Assembly (NCBI RefSeq): GCF_014897675.1
Contig: NZ_JABUXU010000004.1
Span: forward strand, 124,001-188,000
Length of the DNA: 64,000 nt
Direction: 5' to 3'
Source of the DNA: Advenella sp. FME57
GTDB taxonomy: Bacteria > Pseudomonadota > Gammaproteobacteria > Burkholderiales > Burkholderiaceae_B
The notes beneath the pieces were generated by a model, which was not told the origin of the DNA, made no database searches, and worked only from the letters and a program-made list of their open reading frames with translations. The position numbers and the translations under genes were made by a program. Of this stretch, positions 46,235 through 55,160 are shown in pieces (position 1 is the first letter of the stretch; every line of letters starts with the position of its first letter).

Positions 46235-48976
46235 ATGGCAATCAGCCAAGCAAGGATTATCGAATCGCTGGAGCGTGCTTGCTCCAATCTCCACCCTGAC
46301 GAGTTTATCTTTTCCTTTCTCGATGCTTACGGTTTTCCTAAAAGCACGATCACCCGACTGCGCAATGGTGGCGACAGCCGGAATGTGGCGCAAGGCGATG
46401 ACATCGGGTTGAAGAAGAAACTCTATTTTCGCGTGGTTCCTGCTGGTCAGGACGTTAGCGCCGAGGCAGACTCACTGAAAGAGAGTGATCTGATCTCCCG
46501 CAACGATATTCGGTTTATAATCGTCACCGACTTTGAGACTCTCGTGGCCTTCGATATGAAGGCCGAAGAGCGCCTTGAGACCACTCTGGATGAGCTAGAC
46601 AAGAAGTATTCGTTCTTCTTGCCCCTAGCAGGCTATGAAAAAGCTGTGATGCACTCGGACCATCCCGCCGACCTGAAAGCCTCTGAGAAGATGGGCCAGT
46701 TGTTCGATCTCATCCGTGAGCGCAACGAATTGACGAAGCCGAAAGACATTCACGCGCTAAATGTGTTCCTGACTCGTCTACTATTCTGCTTTTATGCCGA
46801 GGACACCGGGATTTTTGATGATCGACAGATGACATCAACGCTTCAGGCCTGCACCAAGGAGGACGGCTCCGATGTGGATCAGTTTTTCACCGACCTGTTC
46901 GCCGTTCTGAATCTGAGTGATGACACGCCCGAACGTAAACGCATGCCCAGCCACTTTCAGGCGTTTAAGTATGTGAACGGTGGCCTGTTCCGTGATGACG
47001 AGCCGATCCCTGAATTCGGCCGCAAAGCGCGTCGCATTCTGCTGGATTGCGGCTTGCTCAACTGGTCAGAGATCAATCCCGACATCTTTGGTTCGATGTT
47101 CCAGGCTGTGATCGATGAAGGGCAGCGCGGCAACCTGGGACAGCATTACACCTCCGTGTCGAACATCATGAAGGTGATTCAGCCGCTGTTCCTCGATCCG
47201 CTTCATACCGAGTTGGAGAAGTCCCGTAATAACGAGAAAAAGCTGAAGGCACTCCTTCTGCGCCTACAGAGCCTGCGGATATTCGACCCAGCCTGCGGAT
47301 CTGGCAACTTCCTGATCATTGCCTACAAAGAGCTGCGCAAATTGGAAATGCAAGTCATTAATGCCCTTAACGCGACGGGCGCACAGTCAGTCATGTACTA
47401 CTCGGGTATCAAGCTGACGCAATTTTACGGCATTGAAATTGATGACTTTGCCCACGAGGTCGCCAGCCTTTCGCTCTGGCTTGCAGAGCACCAGATGAAT
47501 ATGGCTTTCAACGCTCAGTTTGGCTATGCAGAAGCCGCTCTTCCGCTGCGGGACGGCGGCAACGTGGTGTGTGGCAACAGCCTGCGTCTGGATTGGGAAG
47601 AGGTGTGCCCACCGACCGATGAGCATGGCAATCTCTATGAAATCTATATCTGCGGGAATCCGCCATTTTTGGGTACGACAGAGCGAAGCGCCGAGCAATC
47701 GGCTGATATGAAGCATGTATTCTCCAGCTTCGAGTCTATCGGCTATTTGGACATTGTGGCTGCGTGGTTCTGGAAAGGTGCAAATTACATAAAAGATCGA
47801 AGAGCAAGATGTGCATTTGTATCGACTAGCTCAATCTGCCAAGGTGACCAAACCTCATTGCTATGGCCGTTCATATTTAACCTTGGAATTTCGATTGGTT
47901 TCTGCTACAAAACTTTCCCCTGGAGTAATAACGCAAAGGGTAAAGCCGCAGTTCATGTTGTCATCATTGGATTGAAGAACGCGAGCGACACAGAAACCAG
48001 GCCTCAGATATTTGAGGTCGCTAAGGACCAGGCCATCATATCAGAGGTTGAAATGATTGGTCCTTACTTAGTGCCAGGCTCTAGGTTGACGATTACTCCT
48101 CGTACAAGGCCAATCTGCCCCGTGAACGGGATGATTAGAGGGAGTCAGCCTACAGATGGTGGAAATCTTTATCTCACAAATCATGAACGGGATTTATTCA
48201 TCGAAAAGTATCCGCAGCACTCACACTGGGTTCGTAGAGTTGTGGGGGCAAGCGAATATATCAATGGTCGAGAGCGCTGGTGTCTGTGGCTTGCTGACAT
48301 ACCATTGGCGGAAGCCATACGTGTTCCAGAGGTAGCAGAGCGGTGTGAAAAAGTTAGAGCGCTTAGAGTGAAGGCTGGACATGCAGCGGCATTGAAAGGC
48401 GCTGAAAGTCCCCATACATTTCTCCAAGTCGCACAACCCAAAGAGGGCCATTACATCCTCGTCCCAGCGTTTACCTCCGAACGTAGATCCTATGTTCCTA
48501 TTGGGTTCATGGATGTCGATGTTATTACTAACAACAAAAACTACATCGTCCCTAACGGCACTCTCTACGAGTTCGGCATTCTTACCTCTGAAATGCATAT
48601 GGACTGGATGAGAACTGTATGCGGCCGCCTGGAAAGTCGCTATGGATACTCGACAACAATTGTCTACAACACATTTCCCTGGCCGGATGCTTCCGAAACA
48701 AAGCGCAAGCATATCGAATCCCTGGCTGAGGAAGTGCTATTGATCCGTGAGGACTACCCGGATCAGTCACTGGGCGATCTATACGACCCGAACAAAATGC
48801 CTATACCGCTTCTGGAGGCGCACAAGGCGCTGGACCGTGCCGTTGAGGCCCTTTATCGCGACCGCCCCTTCCGTGACGTCTCCGAGCGCCTAGAGCATTT
48901 GTTCGCTCGCTATGAAAAGCTGATTGCCGAAGAGAAGGCGAAAGCACCTGCCAAGAAAGCCAAAGGGAGAAAATGA
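46235..48976 (+). CDS. MmeI-like class I DNA adenine methyltransferase
   Basis: A 913-residue N6-adenine methyltransferase with MmeI/type IIL-like layout. The AdoMet motif is DPACGSGNFL (~350-359) and the catalytic motif is NPPFLGT (~474-480). A helical spacer precedes the core (~170-340), and a target-recognition region and C-terminal domain follow (~610-913). In MmeI the N-terminus carries a D...ExK nuclease site. The matching segment here reads DDIGLKKKLYFRV (~54-67) and shows no ExK, so the protein probably only methylates. The next two genes supply a helicase and a nuclease. It overlaps the helicase gene by 4 bp (ATGA). Confidence 0.85.
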   Translation: MAISQARIIESLERACSNLHPDEFIFSFLDAYGFPKSTITRLRNGGDSRNVAQGDDIGLKKKLYFRVVPAGQDVSAEADSLKESDLISRNDIRFIIVTDFETLVAFDMKAEERLETTLDELDKKYSFFLPLAGYEKAVMHSDHPADLKASEKMGQLFDLIRERNELTKPKDIHALNVFLTRLLFCFYAEDTGIFDDRQMTSTLQACTKEDGSDVDQFFTDLFAVLNLSDDTPERKRMPSHFQAFKYVNGGLFRDDEPIPEFGRKARRILLDCGLLNWSEINPDIFGSMFQAVIDEGQRGNLGQHYTSVSNIMKVIQPLFLDPLHTELEKSRNNEKKLKALLLRLQSLRIFDPACGSGNFLIIAYKELRKLEMQVINALNATGAQSVMYYSGIKLTQFYGIEIDDFAHEVASLSLWLAEHQMNMAFNAQFGYAEAALPLRDGGNVVCGNSLRLDWEEVCPPTDEHGNLYEIYICGNPPFLGTTERSAEQSADMKHVFSSFESIGYLDIVAAWFWKGANYIKDRRARCAFVSTSSICQGDQTSLLWPFIFNLGISIGFCYKTFPWSNNAKGKAAVHVVIIGLKNASDTETRPQIFEVAKDQAIISEVEMIGPYLVPGSRLTITPRTRPICPVNGMIRGSQPTDGGNLYLTNHERDLFIEKYPQHSHWVRRVVGASEYINGRERWCLWLADIPLAEAIRVPEVAERCEKVRALRVKAGHAAALKGAESPHTFLQVAQPKEGHYILVPAFTSERRSYVPIGFMDVDVITNNKNYIVPNGTLYEFGILTSEMHMDWMRTVCGRLESRYGYSTTIVYNTFPWPDASETKRKHIESLAEEVLLIREDYPDQSLGDLYDPNKMPIPLLEAHKALDRAVEALYRDRPFRDVSERLEHLFARYEKLIAEEKAKAPAKKAKGRK

Positions 48977-51024
48977 CCATGGCCAACCTGTTGACCGTCA
49001 GCTACAAGCAAACCGGCAAAAGCGCGAACCTGGATGACATGGGCATGCGTGAGATGCAGGCTCGTGCCTATAAGTCGCGAAATGCCCAATACCTGCTGCT
49101 GAAAGCGCCGCCGGCCTCCGGCAAGTCTCGAGCTCTGATGTTTCTTGGCCTGGACAAGCTCCACAACCAAGGTCTGAAGAAAGTGATTGTCGCTGTTCCA
49201 GAAATGACGATCGGTGGTTCTTTCCAGGATGTTAAGCTCACCAATAGCGGTTTTTTTGCGGATTGGGCGGTACAGCCAAGATACAATCTTTGCATACCGG
49301 GCGGCGAGGCCGGAAAGGTCAACACCTTCATTCGCTTCCTATCAGATCCTGATGCCAACACGTTAGTCTGCACCCATGCAACGTTGCGCTTCGCATACGA
49401 GAAAATAAGTCCAACCGACTTCAACGGGACGCTGCTGGCGATTGACGAGTTTCACCACACTTCAGCAGATGGTGAGAATCGACTTGGCAGCTTGATTGAT
49501 GGCGTCATGGCCGGGTCCAATGCGCACATCATCGCGATGACAGGCTCCTACTTCCGTGGCGATGCAGTCCCGATTCTTCTTCCCGAAGATGAAGAAAAAT
49601 TCACCCAAGTTACATATTCCTACTACGAACAGTTGACTGGTTACCAGTACCTGAAATCGTTGGGCATTGGCTACCATTTCTACACCGGGCGGTATCTTGA
49701 TGCTCTGCATGAAGTGCTGGACACCTCGAAAAAGACCATCGTTCATATTCCAAACGTGAATTCGGTTGAATCCACCAAGGACAAGTATTCCGAGATTGAC
49801 CATATTCTCGATGTCATTGGTGAAGTCCTCGCCAAAGACATGAAGACCGGTATCATCACAGTTAAGGACAAGAGTGGTCGCTTATTGAAGGTGGCCGACC
49901 TCGTTGATGACAACCCACTTCGGATTGAGGTTCAGAACTATCTGCGAAATGTATCGAAAGCCGAGGACATAGATATCATCATCGCCCTAGGCATGGCCAA
50001 GGAGGGCTTTGACTGGCCGTGGTGCGAGCACGTTCTGACTATTGGATACCGCTCTTCGTTGACGGAAATTGTTCAGATCATCGGACGAGCAACCCGCGAT
50101 TGCGAGGGGAAACCGCACGCTCAGTTCACCAACTTGATTGCGCAGCCAGATGCCGAAGATGACGATGTGAAGGTGTCGGTTAATAACATGCTCAAGGCCA
50201 TCACGGTGTCTCTACTGATGGAGCAGGTGTTGGCCCCCGCTGTAAGTTTCAAGCCTCGTTCTCGCTTGCTGCCCGGTGAAACGGTAGCGCCTGGCACGGT
50301 GATCATTGAGGATACGACCGCGCCAGTTTCCGAAACAGTGATTAAAGCGTTGGAAAACATGGATAATATTAAGGCGGCTATCCTCCAAAAGCCTGAGGTT
50401 ATCGCCCCTGCCGTGACCGGTGATCCAGACCCTCAGGTGCTGGAAATGGTGGAAATCCCGAAGATCATTGAGAAGATGTACCCAGATCTGGAGCCCAGCG
50501 AGGTGCTAACCGTCTCTGAAGCGGTCCATGCATCAATGGGTATTCAGTCTACCGGCGGTTTGTTTGACGAATCGGAACTGCCGGATGGAGCTGAAATCAT
50601 GATCCCTCCAGGCGTTGAAAAGGCAGACGCTTCTGACCCCAAGCATGCATCAAAGGGAGAGGGCGGGAACCCGAAACCCAATCGTAAGTTTGTCCTGATT
50701 GGTAACAAGTTCGTCAACATCGAGCATTTGAACGTGGACTTGATTCGCCAGATAAACCCCTTCCAGGGAGCGTATGAGATCCTTTCAAAGGCAGTCACCC
50801 CTGCTGTCCTGAAATCCATTCAGGATGTGGTGGTCGGCATGCGTTCTCGAATGTCCGACGAAGAGGCCGTTGTTCTATGGCCTCGGATCAATGAGTTTCG
50901 AAGGGACAAAGGCCGTGAACCGTCCGTGACTTCAGGTGACGCCTATGAGCGGCGACTGGCCGATGCGTTGGCATACATCAAGCGCAAGGCGCAAGAACGC
51001 AAAGCGCAGTTGCAGGAATCATAA
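48973..51024 (+). CDS. SF2 DEAD/DEAH-type helicase of the restriction-like operon
   Basis: A 683-residue superfamily 2 ATPase. Walker A is APPASGKSRA (~46-55), the motif II variant is AIDEFHHT (~156-163, DEFH), motif III is MTGSY, and motif VI is QIIGRATRD (~365-373). The C-terminal ~250 residues are Pro- and Glu-rich and carry no motif I know. It would translocate on DNA to drive restriction together with the methyltransferase upstream and the GIY-YIG protein downstream. Spacing to the nuclease gene is 9 bp with AAGGAG. Confidence 0.85.
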   Translation: MTMANLLTVSYKQTGKSANLDDMGMREMQARAYKSRNAQYLLLKAPPASGKSRALMFLGLDKLHNQGLKKVIVAVPEMTIGGSFQDVKLTNSGFFADWAVQPRYNLCIPGGEAGKVNTFIRFLSDPDANTLVCTHATLRFAYEKISPTDFNGTLLAIDEFHHTSADGENRLGSLIDGVMAGSNAHIIAMTGSYFRGDAVPILLPEDEEKFTQVTYSYYEQLTGYQYLKSLGIGYHFYTGRYLDALHEVLDTSKKTIVHIPNVNSVESTKDKYSEIDHILDVIGEVLAKDMKTGIITVKDKSGRLLKVADLVDDNPLRIEVQNYLRNVSKAEDIDIIIALGMAKEGFDWPWCEHVLTIGYRSSLTEIVQIIGRATRDCEGKPHAQFTNLIAQPDAEDDDVKVSVNNMLKAITVSLLMEQVLAPAVSFKPRSRLLPGETVAPGTVIIEDTTAPVSETVIKALENMDNIKAAILQKPEVIAPAVTGDPDPQVLEMVEIPKIIEKMYPDLEPSEVLTVSEAVHASMGIQSTGGLFDESELPDGAEIMIPPGVEKADASDPKHASKGEGGNPKPNRKFVLIGNKFVNIEHLNVDLIRQINPFQGAYEILSKAVTPAVLKSIQDVVVGMRSRMSDEEAVVLWPRINEFRRDKGREPSVTSGDAYERRLADALAYIKRKAQERKAQLQES

Positions 51025-51033
51025 GGAGAACGT

Positions 51034-52344
51034 ATGCCACCCATTCGTCACGATAGGGGAAAGGCCGCAGATCGGCCTTCGCTGGATGACATCTTCAACG
51101 GCCTGGACGAGTTCGGTTTGCTTGATGTTCAGGCCAAGCGCGCCGGGAGAAATGCGCCGCTTGAAGTCACAAGCTTCGAGGAGATCAGCACTTTCGTGGA
51201 TCAGCACGGGCGACTGCCTTGTTATGACGGCGATTTGTCGGAAAAATTGCTGGCCAGAAGGCTGACGAGCTACCAGGGAAACCGTAACCTTCATGTAACC
51301 CTGGTGCCCTACGACCGGCATGGCTTAATTCGAGTAGCGGAAAGCGTGCCAGAGGAGGCCAGTGACTCGACCTTTGTCCTAGCAGTGCCAAGTCCATCCG
51401 CCTACGAGAACACAGCTGGTCCTGTTGGCACTGTGACCGATTCCGAAAATGCCACTTCACTCGACGATATTTTTGCGAGTGCGGAGTTTAGCGAGATTAA
51501 TCAGGGTGACCAGAGTATTTTCGACATAAAGCATGTGCCTGCGGTGGCCGATAGGGAGTTACCTGATGAAATTGCGCAGCGAAAAGTCTGCCAAGATTTC
51601 TACGAGTTTGAGCACCTTTTCCGTGATCTGCATCAAGGGCTGAAGACTGGAAACGTCAAAACCATACGTTTTCAACAGTCTTCACAAGTGCAAGAAGGTG
51701 ATGCATTCATCATGGAGGGTGTTTTATGCCTGATCGATAAGATAGGCGAACATCGCCTGGATAGCACAGGCAGATATGATCCCAGGCTGAGGGTTGTTTT
51801 TGAAAATGGAACGGAATCGAATCACCTGCTGCAATCGTTGGCAAAACGGCTGTTCGCGGACGAAACCGGGCGTCGCATCGTGCGTGATGCAGAATCTATT
51901 GTGGATACCTTCAACAACATATCTCACAAGGATAAAAGAGCTGGGCAGATCTATTTCGTAACGACACTTAGCGAAAACCCCACTCTGAAGGCTATCCCGA
52001 ATCTGATCAAGATCGGCTACACTGAGCAAACTGTAGAAGAGCGGACCAAAAACGCTGTGCGTGACATTGCGTTTCTCGAGTCCCCCGTAAAGATCCTGGC
52101 CTCCATCGAGTGTTACAACCTAAACCCCAACAGATTCGAGAGTCTAATCCACGGGTTCCTGCATGCACAGCGCTTGAAAATGACGCTGACAGGAAAGGAT
52201 GGCAAAGCCTATAACCCCAGGGAATGGTTTTCTGTCCCTCTGGATACAGCAAGAGAAGTAGTGAAAAAAATCATTGACGGCAGTATTACTCAATATCGAA
52301 TGGATAACACCACCTGTCGGTTAGTGAAGAAGACAACGAGCTGA
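51034..52344 (+). CDS. GIY-YIG nuclease (T5orf172-type) of the restriction-like operon
   Basis: A 436-residue protein. The C-terminal GIY-YIG domain begins IYFVTTL (~305) and LIKIGYT (~322), has the conserved Arg in VEERTKNA (~332) and the metal-binding Glu in NRFESLIHGF (~368), and ends with NPREWFSVPL, as in T5orf172/MUG113 domains. The N-terminal 300 residues include GRLPCYDGDLSEKLLARRL, a helicase-associated-like segment, and acidic linkers with repeated SLDDIF strings (~15 and ~145). It should be the cleaving subunit of the three-gene module. Last gene of the operon. Confidence 0.85.
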   Translation: MPPIRHDRGKAADRPSLDDIFNGLDEFGLLDVQAKRAGRNAPLEVTSFEEISTFVDQHGRLPCYDGDLSEKLLARRLTSYQGNRNLHVTLVPYDRHGLIRVAESVPEEASDSTFVLAVPSPSAYENTAGPVGTVTDSENATSLDDIFASAEFSEINQGDQSIFDIKHVPAVADRELPDEIAQRKVCQDFYEFEHLFRDLHQGLKTGNVKTIRFQQSSQVQEGDAFIMEGVLCLIDKIGEHRLDSTGRYDPRLRVVFENGTESNHLLQSLAKRLFADETGRRIVRDAESIVDTFNNISHKDKRAGQIYFVTTLSENPTLKAIPNLIKIGYTEQTVEERTKNAVRDIAFLESPVKILASIECYNLNPNRFESLIHGFLHAQRLKMTLTGKDGKAYNPREWFSVPLDTAREVVKKIIDGSITQYRMDNTTCRLVKKTTS

Positions 52345-52402
52345 TAGAGTAAACCCTGATCGAAGCGTGCTGACCGGGCCAAATTTGCCCGCTAGGTAAT
52401 CT

Positions 52403-52573
52403 TTATGCCCGCGGTTCAATTGGTTGTAATGCAGGTCGCTCTCCGGCAAACCGTGCCAACGGGATGCCCAAATGCAAGAGTTCCCGCACAAGTTGATGCT
52501 TCTCTTGATTGGAGAAATGCAGCCGAGGCAGGTAGCGACAGCTCTGGCTGGCAATTAATGTGGTGCTGCTCAT
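52403..52573 (-). CDS. Small hypothetical protein (56 residues)
   Basis: A short frame starting ATG at 52573 (MSSTTLIASQSCRYLPRLHF...) and ending IEPRA. A GGGGAT ribosome-like site lies just upstream and is buried in a perfect 13-bp inverted repeat that also covers the start codon, which would allow translational control. It has no recognised domain; the tail NQEKHQLVRELLHLGIPLAR is helical. It may be a real small gene or the end of a decayed element gene. Confidence 0.3.
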   Translation of the reverse strand: MSSTTLIASQSCRYLPRLHFSNQEKHQLVRELLHLGIPLARFAGERPALQPIEPRA

Positions 52574-52606
52574 AGATCCCCATCTATCAACTTGATGGGG
52601 ATCTAT
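52572..52606. repeat. 13-bp perfect inverted repeat
   Basis: ATAGATCCCCATC (52572-52584) and GATGGGGATCTAT (52594-52606) surround a 9-base loop. No T-run follows on either strand, so an operator, an mRNA switch for the leftward small frame or an element end are possible. Confidence 0.55.
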
Positions 52607-52732
52607 TCTCCACTTACAGCCAACCCTTTCAAGACGGCCTTGGGCGGGTGCTTACGAGGAGCGCTGTTTCTGAAGGTTTCAAGGCGCAAGGCGTATATCG
52701 CCGCTGTTTTACTGAGAACCGGTAATTACTGG

Positions 52733-53251
52733 TTACCGACGTTTCCCGCTCTCAAAACTTCCTGGTAGAACTAACCAACTGTCTAAAAGATCTGTACTTT
52801 TTGGCGAGTGATTTTTTTTCTCTGTGCTCGCATCGTTTAGCCCCTTTAGCGAAGCGTGAGCGCCATTTTTATACTTTAAAATGTTCATGCGATTGGCGCA
52901 AAATTCAGAAACAGATTGAGAAAATAGGAGAGCACTGTTTGGCTTGCATTGCTTGTTTTTTCTGAGCCTAATGTTTTTTTTATCTTCACTACGAGCATGT
53001 AAGGCAAATCTCTCGCATGAATAGCCACTTACGAACAATTTGATATCTACCGTTGGTTGGTTATTGATTATCCGCTCCAAAAGTGTGTAATCATTATGTT
53101 GTTCTGCTTTATCTGAAGCATATTTAAGTGCTTGGTCAAATAAATCTGAAAGCAATAGTTTTTTGTAGTCAATGAACTCCCAAAGAGGGCTATTGGAAGC
53201 GTCCACCAGCAGCATGAAATTTTTTTTTGATAGCTCAAATGGATTATTCAT
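52733..53251 (-). CDS. Hypothetical protein beside the Mrr-like nuclease
   Basis: A ~172-residue unknown protein, AT-rich in its gene. I prefer the ATG at 53251, which has GGGGAACG just upstream; the frame extends to a TTG at 53347 (204 residues). No membrane segment or known motif is seen. The N-terminal half is helical (DYKKLLLSDLFDQALKYASD) and the C-terminal half is basic (KKNIRLRKNKQCKPN). It follows the Mrr-like gene on the same strand by ~115 bp (18 bp if the TTG is used), so the two may be one unit. Confidence 0.5.
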   Translation of the reverse strand: MNNPFELSKKNFMLLVDASNSPLWEFIDYKKLLLSDLFDQALKYASDKAEQHNDYTLLERIINNQPTVDIKLFVSGYSCERFALHARSEDKKNIRLRKNKQCKPNSALLFSQSVSEFCANRMNILKYKNGAHASLKGLNDASTEKKNHSPKSTDLLDSWLVLPGSFESGKRR

Positions 53252-53365
53252 TCGTTCCCCACGAAAATGTATGTACATCGAGTTAATATCGCTGGTGAAA
53301 AAATAGTTCTTGTCTGTTAGGGTTTTTGGTAATGGTATTTTCACCAAAATCGATGAAACGCATAT

Positions 53366-54373
53366 TTAACTTTCATCACCGTATAGGCCTGATTTAACTC
53401 GCTGCTGTTGAGTCCGCTTAAACCGACTGCCTATGCGCGATACATCGGAATCCGCTGGAGGCGACGGATTCAAGGAATATTGAGCTAACTGCGGATTAAT
53501 CTCTAAACCCGCATTTTTACTTTTCCCAACAGATTCACTTTGCTCGATTTCTGCCATTTCCTCAATCTCGATCCCATCAAGAAGGCTGTCAATATATTCC
53601 AGATCGTCGAGATCTACCAATAATACATTAGTCGTTTTAGCGAGTCGGCGAGCTGCTGGCGTGAAAGAAGCTTGACTAACGACCACGCCACGGTTCGCTT
53701 GATAATGCTGTACGCCTGCAGCAATCTCCTGCACGGCAGAATTACCAACCGGTGAAGAATAATATTTGCACTGAACAACAATTCGATAACCATCTTGTCG
53801 TTCTGCTTCAATGTCTACACCCTGATCACCGGAAGCGACTGTCACTCTTGCATTCCAACCAACGCTACGTAAAACTTGCGCGCATTTGTGCTCAAACTGC
53901 ATACCGAGCGAATGTGTGGATTGCATCGCAGGCAAAGGCAGATCCTCAACATCTGCTTCGTCCATCGGTTCTTGCAGATCTTCCAAAATTTCTTGGACGA
54001 ATTCCTGCAAGTCAAAATCTTCCTCATCATCCATGTAATCAACTTCCATCGGCAGCACATTATCGATGAAGTGGCGCAGGTCATTTTGCCACTTCTTATC
54101 GTTAAGCATTCCATACTCATCGGTAAAGCAACCTTGGCGACGTTTTCGAAGCAAGACACGTTTGTGTCTCACTACACTGTCGCGAATTTGAAGATTACGA
54201 GTCTGCTGCTCTCGCAGTTTTTTGTTTACAGCGTTACGTGTTCTTAATTCGTTTGCTACAAAATAGCAAACACCTGCCAAAACAAAAACGATAGTGGCAG
54301 TTCTCCCACCCCAAATTTGTCCGGCCACGATATAAGCACCGAGTACTAAAGTCACTTCAAATTTAGTAAGCAC
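53366..54373 (-). CDS. Membrane-anchored Mrr-like restriction endonuclease
   Basis: A 335-residue protein. Two N-terminal hydrophobic segments (TLVLGAYIVAGQIWGG, TATIVFVLAGVCYFVANEL) are followed by a charged, acidic linker (~70-150). An Mrr_cat PD-(D/E)XK domain follows with GDQGVDIEAE (~186, Asp) and IVVQCKYYSSPVG (~198, Gln-x-Lys) and the end ARRLAKTTNVLLVDLDDL. Mrr enzymes cut modified DNA; membrane-bound versions occur in defence islands. The start is GTG at 54373, directly before the first helix. The last ~65 residues are unstructured. Confidence 0.8.
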   Translation of the reverse strand: MLTKFEVTLVLGAYIVAGQIWGGRTATIVFVLAGVCYFVANELRTRNAVNKKLREQQTRNLQIRDSVVRHKRVLLRKRRQGCFTDEYGMLNDKKWQNDLRHFIDNVLPMEVDYMDDEEDFDLQEFVQEILEDLQEPMDEADVEDLPLPAMQSTHSLGMQFEHKCAQVLRSVGWNARVTVASGDQGVDIEAERQDGYRIVVQCKYYSSPVGNSAVQEIAAGVQHYQANRGVVVSQASFTPAARRLAKTTNVLLVDLDDLEYIDSLLDGIEIEEMAEIEQSESVGKSKNAGLEINPQLAQYSLNPSPPADSDVSRIGSRFKRTQQQRVKSGLYGDES

Positions 54374-54628
54374 AGGAAATCCGGTTATTGGATGACATAA
54401 ACATAGGAAGATTGGATTGGACTAGATATACACATTTATTATCATAACACATTGATTTGTTACAATTAAATAGAAATAAAATCCCTGCTTTTTTCAAACA
54501 GCCCGAATCGGGGAATACCGAAAAATCCTCCTTAGAGGCCTAATCAAGAACTTGTTGGCAGTTAATAGAGTGAACTTCGAGCAATACGAAATCAAAAAAT
54601 ATGAAAATAAATAGTATATTTGTGCTAC

Positions 54629-54634
54629 TATAAT
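54629..54634 (+). promoter_or_regulatory. -10 element of the presumed retron RNA
   Basis: A perfect TATAAT stands ~7 bp before the first hairpin of the structured RNA region, in a very AT-rich context. No good -35 hexamer is seen at the normal distance. Confidence 0.45.
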
Positions 54635-54639
54635 GTAAT

Positions 54640-54821
54640 CAGATGTTTCGTCTGAGCTGTTGATTTTCGAATGCTTTGATATGTGTAGAAAACTCAGGGT
54701 TTTTCTTATAAATTAAGAAAAACGTCCTTTGAATAGGACTTAACCGGCATGCCGCGCTGAACTCCTGGCTGAAAACATGGCAGAGGGCAAGGCGGGGCTA
54801 TGCGATATATAAGAGTCGGTT
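54640..54821 (+). ncRNA. Presumed retron msr-msd RNA
   Basis: The non-coding stretch upstream of the reverse transcriptase folds into three short hairpins and one long bulged hairpin, the layout of a retron template. Hairpin 1 is TCAGA/TCTGA (~54639-54655). Hairpin 2 is GTTTTTCTT/AAGAAAAAC (54699-54723, perfect 9 bp). Hairpin 3 is GTCCT/AGGAC (54724-54739). The long one closes with AACCG/CGGTT and GCAT/ATGC (54742-54821) and would be the msd. I could not assign the a1/a2 pairing or the branching G, so the ends are approximate. Confidence 0.55.
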
Positions 54822-54895
54822 GTTGAGCTTAAAAGTTAATACCTGAGTCTGCGAAAGATTGTTTGTTTTCTACTAGTTCTCTTGACGTTGAGCAA

Positions 54896-54915
54896 GTACT
54901 GGAATTGTCCAGTAC
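54896..54915 (+). repeat. Perfect 8-bp hairpin before the small basic gene
   Basis: GTACTGGA and TCCAGTAC flank a 4-base loop, 17 bp before the ATG at 54933. It could end the retron RNA, or act on translation of the small gene. Confidence 0.5.
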
Positions 54916-54932
54916 GAAACTCGGGAGGACGT

Positions 54933-55127
54933 ATGGCCCAAAAGCCAAAAAGCAAATCAAAGCGACGTAGTGTAAAAGCTACTAGAAAATCTAATGTTAT
55001 CGAACGTGAGTCAAATAACATGAATAACAGCGTTTTTCGCAGGCTCGAAACCTGGAGCGTCTTGATTAGGATTGCCCAGATTTCTAAATCTTTATGGAAT
55101 GATTTTAACGATCATTTTTTTACCTGA
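54933..55127 (+). CDS. Small basic protein between retron RNA and reverse transcriptase
   Basis: A 64-residue protein starting MAQKPKSKSKRRSVKATRKS, very basic in its first 22 residues and helical at the end (WSVLIRIAQISKSLWNDF). GGGAGG stands 4 bp before the ATG, a strong ribosome site. It matches nothing I know. Its place between the structured RNA and the RT gene suggests it belongs to the retron, perhaps as a nucleic-acid-binding accessory. It could also be an accidental frame, although the ribosome site argues against that. Confidence 0.45.
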   Translation: MAQKPKSKSKRRSVKATRKSNVIERESNNMNNSVFRRLETWSVLIRIAQISKSLWNDFNDHFFT

Positions 55128-55160
55128 AGTAGGTATTAAACTTTATATTTTTTATTGTCT

